Assembly (NCBI GenBank): GCA_964057225.1
Contig: OZ059897.1
Coordinates: forward strand, 22,568,001 to 22,632,000
DNA: 64,000 nucleotides
Reading direction: 5' to 3'
Origin: Auanema rhodensis
Taxonomy: Eukaryota > Nematoda > Chromadorea > Rhabditida > Rhabditidae
Shown: piece by piece, positions 41,101 through 54,719 of the stretch
How the letters are laid out: the number at the start of each line of letters is the position of its first letter
Numbering within the stretch: position 1 is the first letter of the stretch
Program-made: the position numbers and the translations under genes
The notes under the pieces: model-generated
The model's database searches: none
What the model saw: the letters and a program-made list of their open reading frames with translations, nothing else
Told to the model about the DNA's origin: nothing

Positions 41101-43993
41101 AATTTGTTTTTAGACTAATATGGACATGGGGAATCTAATTTTGAAAACCGCATCTCTTTATCTTTCACGTGAAGCGAGTTACATACCAAGTGCACATCAC
41201 GTGTACATTTATTTAGCATAAATTAAAGTTCACGTAAATTTCAAAGTCATGGTTACCATGAACCAATATCAATAAAAATTTGTTTTTAGACTAATATGGA
41301 CATGGGGAATCTAATTTTGAAAACCGCATTTCTTTATCTTTCACGTGAAGCGAGTTACATACCAAGAGCACATCACGTGTACATTTAATTAGCATAAATT
41401 AAAGTTCACGTAAATTTCAAAGTCATGGTTACCATGAAGCAATATCAATAAAAATTTGTTTTTAGACTAATATGGACATGGGGAATCTAATTTTGAAAAC
41501 CGCATCTCTTTATCTTTCACGTGAAGCGAGTTACATACCAAGTGCACATCACGTGTACATTTAATTAGCATAAATTAAAGTTCACGTAAATTTCAAAGTC
41601 ATGGTTACCATGAAGCAATATCAATAAAAATTTGTTTTTAGACTAATATGGACATGGGGAATCTAATTTTGAAAACCGCATCTCTTTATCTTTCACGTGA
41701 AGCGAGTTACATACCAAGTGCACATCACGTGTACATTTAATTAGCATAAATTAAAGTTCACGTAAATTTCAAAGTCATGGTTACCATGAAGCAATATCAA
41801 TAAAAATTTGTTTTTAGACTAATATGGACATGGGGAATCTAATTTTGAAAACCGCATCTCTTCATCTTTCACGTGAAGCGAGTTACATACCAAGTGCACA
41901 TCACGTGTACATTTAATTAGCATTAATTAAAGTTCACGTAAATTTCAAAGTCATGGTTACCATGAACCAATATCAATAAAAATTTGTTTTTAGACTAATA
42001 TAGACATGGGGAATCTAATTTTGAAAACCGCATCTCTTTATCTTTCACGTGAAGCGAGTTACATACCAAGTGCACATCACGTGTACATTTAATTAGCATA
42101 AATTAAAGTTCACGTAAATTTCAAAGTCATGGTTACCATGAACTAATATCAATAAAAATTTGTTTTTAGACTAATATGGACATGGGGAATCTAATTTTGA
42201 AAACCGCATCTCTTTATCTTTCACGTGAAGCGAGTTACATACCAAGTGCACATCACGTGTACATTTAATTAGCATAAATTAAAGTTCACGTAAATTTCAA
42301 AGTCATGGTTACCATGAACCAATATCAATAAAAATTTGTTTTTAGACTAATATGGACATGGGGAATCTAATTTTGAAAACCGCATCTCTTTATCTTTCAC
42401 GTGAAGCGAGTTACATACCAAGTGCACATCACGTGTACATTTAATTAGCATAAATTAAAGTTCACGTAAATTTCAAAGTCATGGTTACCATGAACCAATA
42501 TCAATAAAAATTTGTTCTTAGACTAATATGGACATGGGGAATCTAATTTTGAAAACCGCATCTCTTTATCTTTCACGTGAAGCGAGTTACATACCAAGTG
42601 CACATCACGTGTACATTTAATTAGCATAAATTAAAGTTCACGTAAATTTCAAAGTCATGGTTACCATGCACAAATATCAATAAAAATTTGTTTTTAGACT
42701 AATATGGACATGGGGAATCTAATTTTGAAAACCGCATCTCTTTATCTTTCACGTGAAGCGAGTTACATACCAAGTGCACATCACGTGTACATTTAATTAG
42801 CATAAATTAAAGTTCACGTAAATTTCAAAGTCATGGTTACCATGCACCAATATCAATAAAAATTTGTTTTTAGACTAATATGGACATGGGGAATCTAATT
42901 TTGAAAACCGCATCTCTTTATCTTTCACGTGAAGCGAGTTACATACCAAGTGCACATCACGTGTACATTTAATTAGCATAAATTAAAGTTCACGTAAATT
43001 TCAAAGTCATGGTTACCATGAAGCAATATCAATAAAAATTTGTTTTTAGACTAATATGGACATGGGGAATCTAATTTTGAAAACCGCATCTCTTTATCTT
43101 TCACGTGAAGCGAGTTACATACCAAGTGCACATCACGTGTACATTTAATTAGCATTAATTAAAGTTCACGTAAATTTCAAAGTCATGGTTACCATGAACC
43201 AATATCAATAAAAATTTGTTTTTAGACTAATATGGACATGGGGAATCTAATTTTGGAAACCGCATCTCTTTATCTTTCACGTGAAGCGAGTTACATACCA
43301 AGTGCACATCACGTGTACATTTAATTAGCATAAATTAAAGTTCACGTAAATTTCAAAGTCATAGTTACCATGAAGCAATATCAATAAAAATTTGTTTTTA
43401 GACTAATATGGACATGGGGAATCTAATTTTGAAAACCGCATCTCTTTATCTTTCACGTGAAGCGAGTTACATACCAAGTGCACATCACGTGTACATTTAA
43501 TTAGCATAAATTAAAGTTCACGTAAATTTCAAAGTCATGGTTACCATGAAGCAATATCAATAAAAATTTGTTTTTAGACTAATATGGACATGGGGAATCT
43601 AATTTTGGAAACCGCATCTCTTTATCTTTCACGTGAAGCGAGTTACATACCAAGTGCACATCACGTGTACATTTAATTAGCATAAATTAAAGTTCACGTA
43701 AATTTCAAAGTCATAGTTACCATGAAGCAATATCAATAAAAATTTGTTTTTAGACTAATATGGACATGGGGAATCTAATTTTGAAAACCGCATCTCTTTA
43801 TCTTTCACGTGAAGCGAGTTACATACCAAGTGCACATCACGTGTACATTTAATTAGCATAAATTAAAGTTCACGTAAATTTCAAAGTCATGGTTACCATG
43901 AAGCAATATCAATAAAAATTTGTTTTTAGACTAATATGGACATGGGGAATCTAATTTTGGAAACCGCATCTCTTCATCTTTCACGTGAAGCGA

Positions 43994-46105
43994 GTTACAT
44001 ACCAAGTGCACATCACGTGTACATTTAATTAGCATTAATTAAAGTTCACGTAAATTTCAAAGTCATGGTTACCATGAACCAATATCAATAAAAATTTGTT
44101 TTTAGACTAATATAGACATGGGGAATCTAATTTTGAAAACCGCATCTCTTTATCTTTCACGTGAAGCGAGTTACATACCAAGTGCACATCACGTGTACAT
44201 TTAATTAGCATAAATTAAAGTTCACGTAAATTTCAAAGTCATGGTTACCATGAACCAATATCAATAAAAATTTGTTTTTAGACTAATATGGACATGGGGA
44301 ATCTAATTTTGAGAACCGCATCTCTTTATCTTTCACGTGAAGCGAGTTACATACCAAGTGCACATCACGTGTACATTTAATTAGCATAAATTAAAGTTCA
44401 CGTAAATTTCAAAGTCATGGTTACCATGAACCAATATCAATAAAAATTTGTTTTTAGACTAATATGGACATGGGGAATCTAATTTTGAAAACCGCATCTC
44501 TTTATCTTTCACGTGAAGCGAGTTACATACCAAGTGCACATCACGTGTACATTTAATTAGCATAAATTAAAGTTCACGTAAATTTCAAAGTCATGGTTAC
44601 CATGAACCAATATCAATAAAAATTTGTTTTTAGACTAATATGGACATGGGGAATCTAATTTTGAAAACCGCATCTCTTTATCTTTCACGTGAAGCGAGTT
44701 ACATACCAAGTGCACATCACGTGTACATTTAATTAGCATAAATTAAAGTTCACGTAAATTTCAAAGTCATGGTTACCATGTACCAATATCAATAAAAATT
44801 TGTTTTTAGACTAATATGGACATGGGGAATCTAATTTTGAAAACCGCATCTCTTTATCTTTCACGTGAAGCGAGTTACATACCAAGTGCACATCACGTGT
44901 ACATTTAATTAGCATAAATTAAAGTTCACGTAAATTTCAAAGTCATGGTTACCATGAAGCAATATCAATAAAAATTTGTTTTTAGACTAATATGGACATG
45001 GGGAATCTAATTTTGAAAACCGCATCTCTTCATCTTTCACGTGAAGCGAGTTACATACCAAGTGCACATCACGTGTACATTTAATTAGCATTAATTAAAG
45101 TTCACGTAAATTTCAAAGTCATGGTTACCATGAACCAATATCAATAAAAATTTGTTTTTAGACTAATATAGACATGGGGAATCTAATTTTGAAAACCGCA
45201 TCTCTTTATCTTTCACGTGAAGCGAGTTACATACCAAGTGCACATCACGTGTACATTTAATTAGCATAAATTAAAGTTCACGTAAATTTCAAAGTCATGG
45301 TTACCATGAACCAATATCAATAAAAATTTGTTTTTAGACTAATATGGACATGGGGAATCTAATTTTGAGAACCGCATCTCTTTATCTTTCACGTGAAGCG
45401 AGTTACATACCAAGTGCACATCACGTGTACATTTAATTAGCATAAATTAAAGTTCACGTAAATTTCAAAGTCATGGTTACCATGAACCAATATCAATAAA
45501 AATTTGTTTTTAGACTAATATGGACATGGGGAATCTAATTTTGAAAACCGCATCTCTTTATCTTTCACGTGAAGCGAGTTACATACCAAGTGCACATCAC
45601 GTGTACATTTAATTAGCATAAATTAAAGTTCACGTAAATTTCAAAGTCATGGTTACCATGAACCAATATCAATAAAAATTTGTTTTTAGACTAATATGGA
45701 CATGGGGAATCTAATTTTGAAAACCGCATCTCTTTATCTTTCACGTGAAGCGAGTTACATACCAAGTGCACATCACGTGTACATTTAATTAGCATAAATT
45801 AAAGTTCACGTAAATTTCAAAGTCATGGTTACCATGTACCAATATCAATAAAAATTTGTTTTTAGACTAATATGGACATGGGGAATCTAATTTTGAAAAC
45901 CGCATCTCTTTATCTTTCACGTGAAGCGAGTTACATACCAAGTGCACATCACGTGTACATTTAATTAGCATAAATTAAAGTTCACGTAAATTTCAAAGTC
46001 ATGGTTACCATGAACCAATATCAATAAAAATTTGTTTTTAGACTAATATGGACATGGGGAATCTAATTTTGAAAACCGCATCTCTTTATCTTTCACGTGA
46101 AGCGA
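43994..46105. repeat. Six-monomer tandem duplication, copy 2 (1056 bp x2)
   Basis: This is the copy 2 equivalent of 22180-24291: 'cattaatt'-'tatagac' units start at 43994 and 45050, each followed by 'gagaacc', two gaacc units and an 'atgtacc' unit. It lacks the extra gaacc unit of copy 1, which accounts for one unit of the offset change between the superunits. The duplication therefore predates the superunit duplication. Confidence 0.85.
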
Positions 46106-46271
46106 GTTACATACCAAGTGCACATCACGTGTACATTTAATTAGCATAAATTAAAGTTTCAAAGTCATGGTTACCATGCACCAATATCAATAAAAATTTG
46201 TTTTTAGACTAATATGGACATGGGGAATCTAATTTTGAAAACCGCATCTCTTTATCTTTCACGTGAAGCGA
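46106..46271. repeat. 166-bp monomer with 10-bp deletion, copy 2
   Basis: Identical 10-bp deletion to the 24468 unit and with the same neighbours ('gaacc' before; 'aacgaat'-'catgagg', 'ttcacc'-'aaccaca' after). Shared ancestry through the superunit duplication explains both better than two independent events. Confidence 0.97.
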
Positions 46272-48207
46272 GTTACATACCAAGTGCACATCACGTGTAC
46301 ATTTAATTAGCATAAATTAAAGTTCACGTAAATTTCAAAGTCATGGTTACCATGAACGAATATCAATAAAAATTTGTTTTTAGACTAATATGGACATGAG
46401 GAATCTAATTTTGAAAACCGCATCTCTTCATCTTTCACGTGAAGCGAGTTACATACCAAGTGCACATCACGTGTACATTTAATTAGCATAAATTAAAGTT
46501 CACGTAAATTTCAAAGTCATGGTTACCATTCACCAATATCAATAAAAATTTGTTTTTAGACTAATATGGACATGGGGAATCTAATTTTGAAAACCACATC
46601 TCTTTATCTTTCACGTGAAGCGAGTTACATACCAAGTGCACATCACGTGTACATTTAATTAGCATAAATTAAAGTTCACGTAAATTTCAAAGTCATGGTT
46701 ACCATGCACCAATATCAATAAAAATTTGTTTTTAGACTAATATGGACATGAGGAATCTAATTTTGAAAACCGCATCTCTTTATCTTTCACGTGAAGCGAG
46801 TTACATACCAAGTGCACATCACGTGTACATTTAATTAGCATAAATTAAAGTTCACGTAAATTTCAAAGTCATGGTTACCATGAAGCAATATCAATAAAAA
46901 TTTGTTTTTAGACTAATATGGACATGGGGAATCTAATTTTGAAAACCGCATCTCTTTATCTTTCACGTGAAGCGAGTTACATACCAAGTGCACATCACGT
47001 GTACATTTAATTAGCATAAATTAAAGTTCACGTAAATTTCAAAGTCATGGTTACCATGAACCAATATCAATAAAAATTTGTTTTTAGACTAATATGGACA
47101 TGGGGAATCTAATTTTGAAAACCGCATCTCTTTATCTTTCACGTGAAGCGAGTTACATACCAAGTGCACATCACGTGTACATTTAATTAGCATAAATTAA
47201 AGTTCACGTAAATTTCAAAGTCATGGTTACCATGAACCAATATCAATAAAAATTTGTTTTTAGACTAATATGGACATGGGGAATCTAATTTTGAAAACCG
47301 CATCTCTTTATCTTTCACGTGAAGCGAGTTACATACCAAGTGCACATCACGTGCACATTTAATTAGCATAAATTAAAGTTCACGTAAATTTCAAAGTCAT
47401 GGTTACCATGAACCAATATCAATAAAAATTTGTTTTCAGACTAATATGGACATGGGGAATCTAATTTTGAAAACCGCATCTCTTTATCTTTCACGTGAAG
47501 CGAGTTACATACCAAGTGCACATCACGTGTACATTTAATTAGCATAAATTAAAGTTCACGTAAATTTCAAAGTCATGGTTACCATGTACCAATATCAATA
47601 AAAATTTGTTTTTAGAATAATATGGACATGGGGAATCTAATTTTGAAAACCGCATCTCTTTATCTTTCACGTGAAGCGAGTTACATACCAAGTGCACATC
47701 ACGTGTACATTTAATTAGCATAAATTAAAGTTCACGTAAATTTCAAAGTCATGGTTACCATGAACCAATATCAATAAAAATTTGTTTTTAGACTAATATG
47801 GACATGGGGAATCTAATTTTGAAAACCGCATCTCTTTATCTTTCACGTGAAGCGAGTTACATACCAAGTGCACATCACGTGTACATTTAATTAGCATAAA
47901 TTAAAGTTCACGTAAATTTCAAAGTCATGGTTACCATGCACCAATATCAATAAAAATTTGTTTTTAGACTAATATGGACATGGGGAATCTAATTTTAAAA
48001 ACCGCATCTCTTTATCTTTCACGTGAAGCGAGTTACATACCAAGTGCACATCACGTGTACATTTAATTAGCATAAATTAAAGTTCACGTAAATTTCAAAG
48101 TCATGGTTACCATGAACCAATATCAATAAAAATTTGTTTTTAGACTAATATGGACATGAGGAATCTAATTTTGAAAACCGCATCTCTTCATCTTTCACGT
48201 GAAGCGA

Positions 48208-48383
48208 GTTACATACCAAGTGCACATCACGTGTACATTTAATTAGCATAAATTAAAGTTAAGGTAAATTTTAAAGTCATGGTTACCATTCACCAATATC
48301 AATAAAAATTTGTTTTTAGACTAATATGGACATGGGGAATCTAATTTTGAAAACCGCATCTCTTTATCTCTCACGTGAAGCGA
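48208..48383. repeat. Monomer with clustered substitutions, copy 2
   Basis: It carries the same three clustered changes (48261, 48263 and 48272) and the same 'tatctctcac' (48370) as the 26394 unit, at the local superunit offset of 21814 bp. The unit was copied intact with the superunit. Confidence 0.93.
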
Positions 48384-49087
48384 GTTACATACCAAGTGCA
48401 CATCACGTGTACATTTAATTAGCATAAATTAAAGTTCACGTAAATTTCAAAGTCATGGTTACCATTCACCAATATCAATAAAAATTTGTTTTTAGACTAA
48501 TATGGACATGGGGAATCTAATTTTGAAAACCGCATCTCTTTATCTTTCACGTGAAGCGAGTTACATACCAAGTGCACATCACGTGTACATTTATTTAGCA
48601 TAAATTAAAGTTCACGTAAATTTCAAAGTCATGGTTACCATGAACCAATATCAATAAAAATTTGTTTTTAGACTAATATGGACATGGGGAATCTAATTTT
48701 GAAAACCGCATTTCTTTATCTTTCACGTGAAGCGAGTTACATACCAAGAGCACATCACGTGTACATTTAATTAGCATAAATTAAAGTTCACGTAAATTTC
48801 AAAGTCATGGTTACCATGCACCAATATCAATAAAAATTTGTTTTTAGACTAATATGGACATGAGGAATCTAATTTTGAAAACCGCATCTCTTTATCTTTC
48901 ACGTGAAGCGAGTTACATACCAAGTGCACATCACGTGTACATTTAATTAGCATAAATTAAAGTTCACGTAAATTTCAAAGTCATGGTTACCATGAAGCAA
49001 TATCAATAAAAATTTGTTTTTAGACTAATATGGACATGGGGAATCTAATTTTGAAAACCGCATCTCTTTATCTTTCACGTGAAGCGA

Positions 49088-51199
49088 GTTACATACCAAG
49101 TGCACATCACGTGTACATTTAATTAGCATAAATTAAAGTTCACGTAAATTTCAAAGTCATGGTTACCATGAACCAATATCAATAAAAATTTGTTTTTAGA
49201 CTAATAAGGACATGGGGAATCTAATTTTGAAAACCGCATCTCTTTATCTTTCACCTGAAGCGAGTTACATACCAAGTGCACATCACGTGTACATTTAATT
49301 AGCATAAATTAAAGTTCACGTAAATTTCAAAGTCATGGTTACCATGAACTAATATCAATAAAAATTTGTTTTTAGACTAATATGGACATGGGGAATCTAA
49401 TTTTGAAAACCGCATCTCTTTATCTTTCACGTGAAGCGAGTTACATACCAAGTGCACATCACGTGTACATTTAATTAGCATAAATTAAAGTTCACGTAAA
49501 TTTCAAAGTCATGGTTACCATGAACCAATATCAATAAAAATTTGTTTTTAGACTAATATGGACATGGGGAATCTAATTTTGAAAACCGCATCTCTTTATC
49601 TTTCACGTGAAGCGAGTTACATACCAAGTGCACATCACGTGTACATTTAATTAGCATAAATTAAAGTTCACGTAAATTTCAAAGTCATGGTTACCATGAA
49701 CTAATATCAATAAAAATTTGTTTTTAGACTAATATGGACATGGGGAATCTAATTTTGAAAACCGCATCTCTTTATCTTTCACGTGAAGCGAGTTACATAC
49801 CAAGTGCACATCACGTGTACATTTAATTAGCATAAATTAAAGTTCACGTAAATTTCAAAGTCATGGTTACCATGAACCAATATCAATAAAAATTTGTTTT
49901 TAGACTAATATGGACATGGGGAATCTAATTTTGAAAACCGCATCTCTTTATCTTTCACGTGAAGCGAGTTACATACCAAGTGCACATCACGTGTACATTT
50001 AATTAGCATAAATTAAAGTTCACGTAAATTTCAAAGTCATGGTTACCATGAACTAATATCAATAAAAATTTGTTTTTAGACTAATATGGACATGGGGAAT
50101 CTAATTTTGAAAACCGCATCTCTTTATCTTTCACGTGAAGCGAGTTACATACCAAGTGCACATCACGTGTACATTTAATTAGCATAAATTAAAGTTCACG
50201 TAAATTTCAAAGTCATGGTTACCATGAACCAATATCAATAAAAATTTGTTTTTAGACTAATATGGACATGGGGAATCTAATTTTGAAAACCGCATCTCTT
50301 TATCTTTCACGTGAAGCGAGTTACATACCAAGTGCACATCACGTGTACATTTAATTAGCATAAATTAAAGTTCACGTAAATTTCAAAGTCATGGTTACCA
50401 TGAACTAATATCAATAAAAATTTGTTTTTAGACTAATATGGACATGGGGAATCTAATTTTGAAAACCGCATCTCTTTATCTTTCACGTGAAGCGAGTTAC
50501 ATACCAAGTGCACATCACGTGTACATTTAATTAGCATAAATTAAAGTTCACGTAAATTTCAAAGTCATGGTTACCATGAACCAATATCAATAAAAATTTG
50601 TTTTTAGACTAATATGGACATGGGGAATCTAATTTTGAAAACCGCATCTCTTTATCTTTCACGTGAAGCGAGTTACATACCAAGTGCACATCACGTGTAC
50701 ATTTAATTAGCATAAATTAAAGTTCACGTAAATTTCAAAGTCATGGTTACCATGAACTAATATCAATAAAAATTTGTTTTTAGACTAATATGGACATGGG
50801 GAATCTAATTTTGAAAACCGCATCTCTTTATCTTTCACGTGAAGCGAGTTACATACCAAGTGCACATCACGTGTACATTTAATTAGCATAAATTAAAGTT
50901 CACGTAAATTTCAAAGTCATGGTTACCATGAACCAATATCAATAAAAATTTGTTTTTAGACTAATATGGACATGGGGAATCTAATTTTGAAAACCGCATC
51001 TCTTTATCTTTCACGTGAAGCGAGTTACATACCAAGTGCACATCACGTGTACATTTAATTAGCATAAATTAAAGTTCACGTAAATTTCAAAGTCATGGTT
51101 ACCATGAACTAATATCAATAAAAATTTGTTTTTAGACTAATATGGACATGGGGAATCTAATTTTGAAAACCGCATCTCTTTATCTTTCACGTGAAGCGA
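49088..51199. repeat. Dimer run 'gaacc/gaact' x6, copy 2
   Basis: Twelve units alternate between the gaacc and gaact alleles, with gaact units at 49264, 49616, 49968, 50320, 50672 and 51024. The flanks match copy 1 on both sides. The run is two dimers longer than in copy 1, which explains four units of the offset change between superunits. Confidence 0.93.
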
Positions 51200-52255
51200 G
51201 TTACATACCAAGTGCACATCACGTGTACATTTAATTAGCATAAATTAAAGTTCACGTAAATTTCAAAGTCATGGTTACCATGAACCAATATCAATAAAAA
51301 TTTGTTTTTAGACTAATATGGACATGGGGAATCTAATTTTGAAAACCGCATCTCTTTATCTTTCACGTGAAGCGAGTTACATACCAAGTGCACATCACGT
51401 GTACATTTAATTAGCATAAATTAAAGTTCACGTAAATTTCAAAGTCATGGTTACCATGAACCAATATCAATAAAAATTTGTTTTTAGACTAATATGGACA
51501 TGGGGAATCTAATTTTGAAAACCGCATCTCTTTATCTTTCACGTGAAGCGAGTTACATACCAAGTGCACATCACGTGTACATTTAATTAGCATAAATTAA
51601 AGTTCACGTAAATTTCAAAGTCATGGTTACCATGAACCAATATCAATAAAAATTTGTTTTTAGACTAATATGGACATGGGGAATCTAATTTTGAAAACCG
51701 CATCTCTTTATCTTTCACGTGAAGCGAGTTACATACCAAGTGCACATCACGTGTACATTTAATTAGCATAAATTAAAGTTCACGTAAATTTCAAAGTCAT
51801 GGTTACCATGCACCAATATCAATAAAAATTTGTTTTTAGACTAATATGGACATGGGGAATCTAATTTTGAAAACCGCATCTCTTTATCTTTCACGTGAAG
51901 CGAGTTACATACCAAGTGCACATCACGTGTACATTTAATTAGCATAAATTAAAGTTCACGTAAATTTCAAAGTCATGGTTACCATGAAGCAATATCAATA
52001 AAAATTCGTTTTTAGACTAATATGGACATGGGGAATCTAATTTTGAAAACCGCATCTCTTTATCTTTCACGTGAAGCGAGTTACATACCAAGAGCACATC
52101 ACGTGTACATTTAATTAGCATAAATTAAAGTTCACGTAAATTTCAAAGTCATGGTTACCATGAACCAATATCAATAAAAATTTGTTTTTAGACTAATATG
52201 GACATGGGGAATCTAATTTTGAAAACCGCATCTCTTCATCTTTCACGTGAAGCGA

Positions 52256-54719
52256 GTTACATACCAAGTGCACATCACGTGTACATTTAATTAGCATAAA
52301 TTAAAGTTCACGTAAATTTCAAAGTCATGGTTACCATGCACCAATATCAATAAAAATTTGTTTTTAGACTAATATGAACATGGGGAATCTAATTTTGAAA
52401 ACCGCATCTCTTTATCTTTCACGTGAAGCGAGTTACATACCAAGTGCACATCACGTGTACATTTAATTAGCATAAATTAAAGTTCACGTAAATTTCAAAG
52501 TCATGGTTACCATGAACCAATATCAATAAAAATTTGTTTTTAGACTAATATGGACATGGGGAATCTAATTTTGAAAACCGCATCTCTTCATCTTTCACGT
52601 GAAGCGAGTTACATACCAAGTGCACATCACGTGTACATTTAATTAGCATAAATTAAAGTTCACGTAAATTTCAAAGTCATGGTTACCATGCACAAATATC
52701 AATAAAAATTTGTTTTTAGACTAATATGGACATGGGGAATCTAATTTTGAAAACCGCATCTCCTTATCTTTTACGTGAAGCGAGTTACATACCAAGTGCA
52801 CATCACGTGTACATTTAATTAGCATAAATTAAAGTTCACGTAAATTTCAAAGTCATGGTTACCATGCACCAATATCAATAAAAATTTGTTTTTAGACTAA
52901 TATGGACATGGGGAATCTAATTTTGAAAACCGCATCTCTTTATCTTTCACGTGGAGCGAGTTACATACCAAGTGCACATCACGTGTACATTTATTTAGCA
53001 TAAATTAAAGTTCACGTAAATTTCAAAGTCATGGTTACCATTCACCAATATCAATAAAAATTTGTTTTTAGACTAATATGGACATGGGGAATCTAATTTT
53101 GAAAACCGCATCTCTTTATCTTTCACGTGAAGCGAGTTACATACCAAGTGCACATCACGTGTACATTTAATTAGCATAAATTAAAGTTCACGTAAATTTC
53201 AAAGTCATAGTTACCATGAAGCAATATCAATAAAAATTTGTTTTTAGACTAATATGGACATGGGGAATCTAATTTTGAAAACCGCATCTCTTTATCTTTC
53301 ACGTGAAGCGAGTTACATACCAAGTGCACATCACGTGTACATTTATTTAGCATAAATTAGAGTTCACGTAAATTTCAAAGTCATGGTTACCATGAACCAA
53401 TATCAATAAAAATTTGTTTTTAGACTAATATGGACATGGGGAATCTAATTTTGAAAACCGCATCTCTTCATCTTTCACGTGAAGCGAGTTACATACCAAG
53501 TGCACATCACGTGTACATTTAATTAGCATAAATTAAAGTTCACGTAAATTTCAAAGTCATGGTTACCATGCACCAATATCAATAAAAATTTGTTTTTAGA
53601 CTAATATGAACATGGGGAATCTAATTTTGAAAACCGCATCTCTTTATCTTTCACGTGAAGCGAGTTACATACCAAGTGCACATCACGTGTACATTTAATT
53701 AGCATAAATTAAAGTTCACGTAAATTTCAAAGTCATGGTTACCATGAACCAATATCAATAAAAATTTGTTTTTAGACTAATATGGACATGGGGAATCTAA
53801 TTTTGAAAACCGCATCTCTTCATCTTTCACGTGAAGCGAGTTACATACCAAGTGCACATCACGTGTACATTTAATTAGCATAAATTAAAGTTCACGTAAA
53901 TTTCAAAGTCATGGTTACCATGCACAAATATCAATAAAAATTTGTTTTTAGACTAATATGGACATGGGGAATCTAATTTTGAAAACCGCATCTCCTTATC
54001 TTTTACGTGAAGCGAGTTACATACCAAGTGCACATCACGTGTACATTTAATTAGCATAAATTAAAGTTCACGTAAATTTCAAAGTCATGGTTACCATGCA
54101 CCAATATCAATAAAAATTTGTTTTTAGACTAATATGGACATGGGGAATCTAATTTTGAAAACCGCATCTCTTTATCTTTCACGTGGAGCGAGTTACATAC
54201 CAAGTGCACATCACGTGTACATTTATTTAGCATAAATTAAAGTTCACGTAAATTTCAAAGTCATGGTTACCATTCACCAATATCAATAAAAATTTGTTTT
54301 TAGACTAATATGGACATGGGGAATCTAATTTTGAAAACCGCATCTCTTTATCTTTCACGTGAAGCGAGTTACATACCAAGTGCACATCACGTGTACATTT
54401 AATTAGCATAAATTAAAGTTCACGTAAATTTCAAAGTCATAGTTACCATGAAGCAATATCAATAAAAATTTGTTTTTAGACTAATATGGACATGGGGAAT
54501 CTAATTTTGAAAACCGCATCTCTTTATCTTTCACGTGAAGCGAGTTACATACCAAGTGCACATCACGTGTACATTTATTTAGCATAAATTAAAGTTCACG
54601 TAAATTTCAAAGTCATGGTTACCATGAACCAATATCAATAAAAATTTGTTTTTAGACTAATATGGACATGGGGAATCTAATTTTGAAAACCGCATTTCTT
54701 TATCTTTCACGTGAAGCGA
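52256..54719. repeat. Seven-monomer tandem duplication in superunit copy 2 (1232 bp x2)
   Basis: The order 'tatgaac', 'gaacc'-'cttcat', 'gcacaaat'-'ctccttat', 'gcacc' ending 'cacgtggag', 'tttattt'-'ttcacc', 'catagtt'-'gaagc', 'tttattt'-'gaacc' occurs at 52256-53487 and again at 53488-54719. Both copies share the otherwise unseen 'cttttacgtg' (52772 and 54004), so the duplication is recent and specific to superunit copy 2. Copy 1 has a single set starting at 29738. Confidence 0.93.
53312..53487. repeat. Chimeric monomer at a duplication junction
   Basis: The left part of this unit carries 'tttattt' (unit position 35), as in the unit at 54544, which ends with 'catttcttt'. Its right part instead carries 'ctcttcat', as in the unit at 52080. 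It therefore looks like a join between those two unit types, with the crossover between about 53347 and 53463, exactly where a 7-unit unequal exchange would leave its mark. It also has a private 'attagag' change. Confidence 0.8.

Larger units (their letters stand above)
19892..42233. repeat. Superunit copy 1 (about 22.3 kb, 127 monomers)
   Basis: This stretch is followed directly by a second copy with the same order of rare variants. Shared marks (copy 1/copy 2) are: 'gttctt' 20175/42517; the 10-bp deletion 24520/46158; 'aacgaat' 24720/46358; 'aaccaca' 24958/46596; 'tttcag' 25623/47437; 'agaataa' 25803/47617; 'tttaaaaacc' 26183/47997; a triple change 26447/48261; 'aaaggc' 31039/54789; 'aaattag' 35297/57991; 'gtgttc' 38389/61083; 'aaaacagc' 39213/61907; 'gactatt' 40766/63460; 'tatggat' 40949/63643. 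The left boundary is set where the gaacc units begin to agree and is uncertain by a few units; 41306-42233 has no counterpart in the window. Confidence 0.9.
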
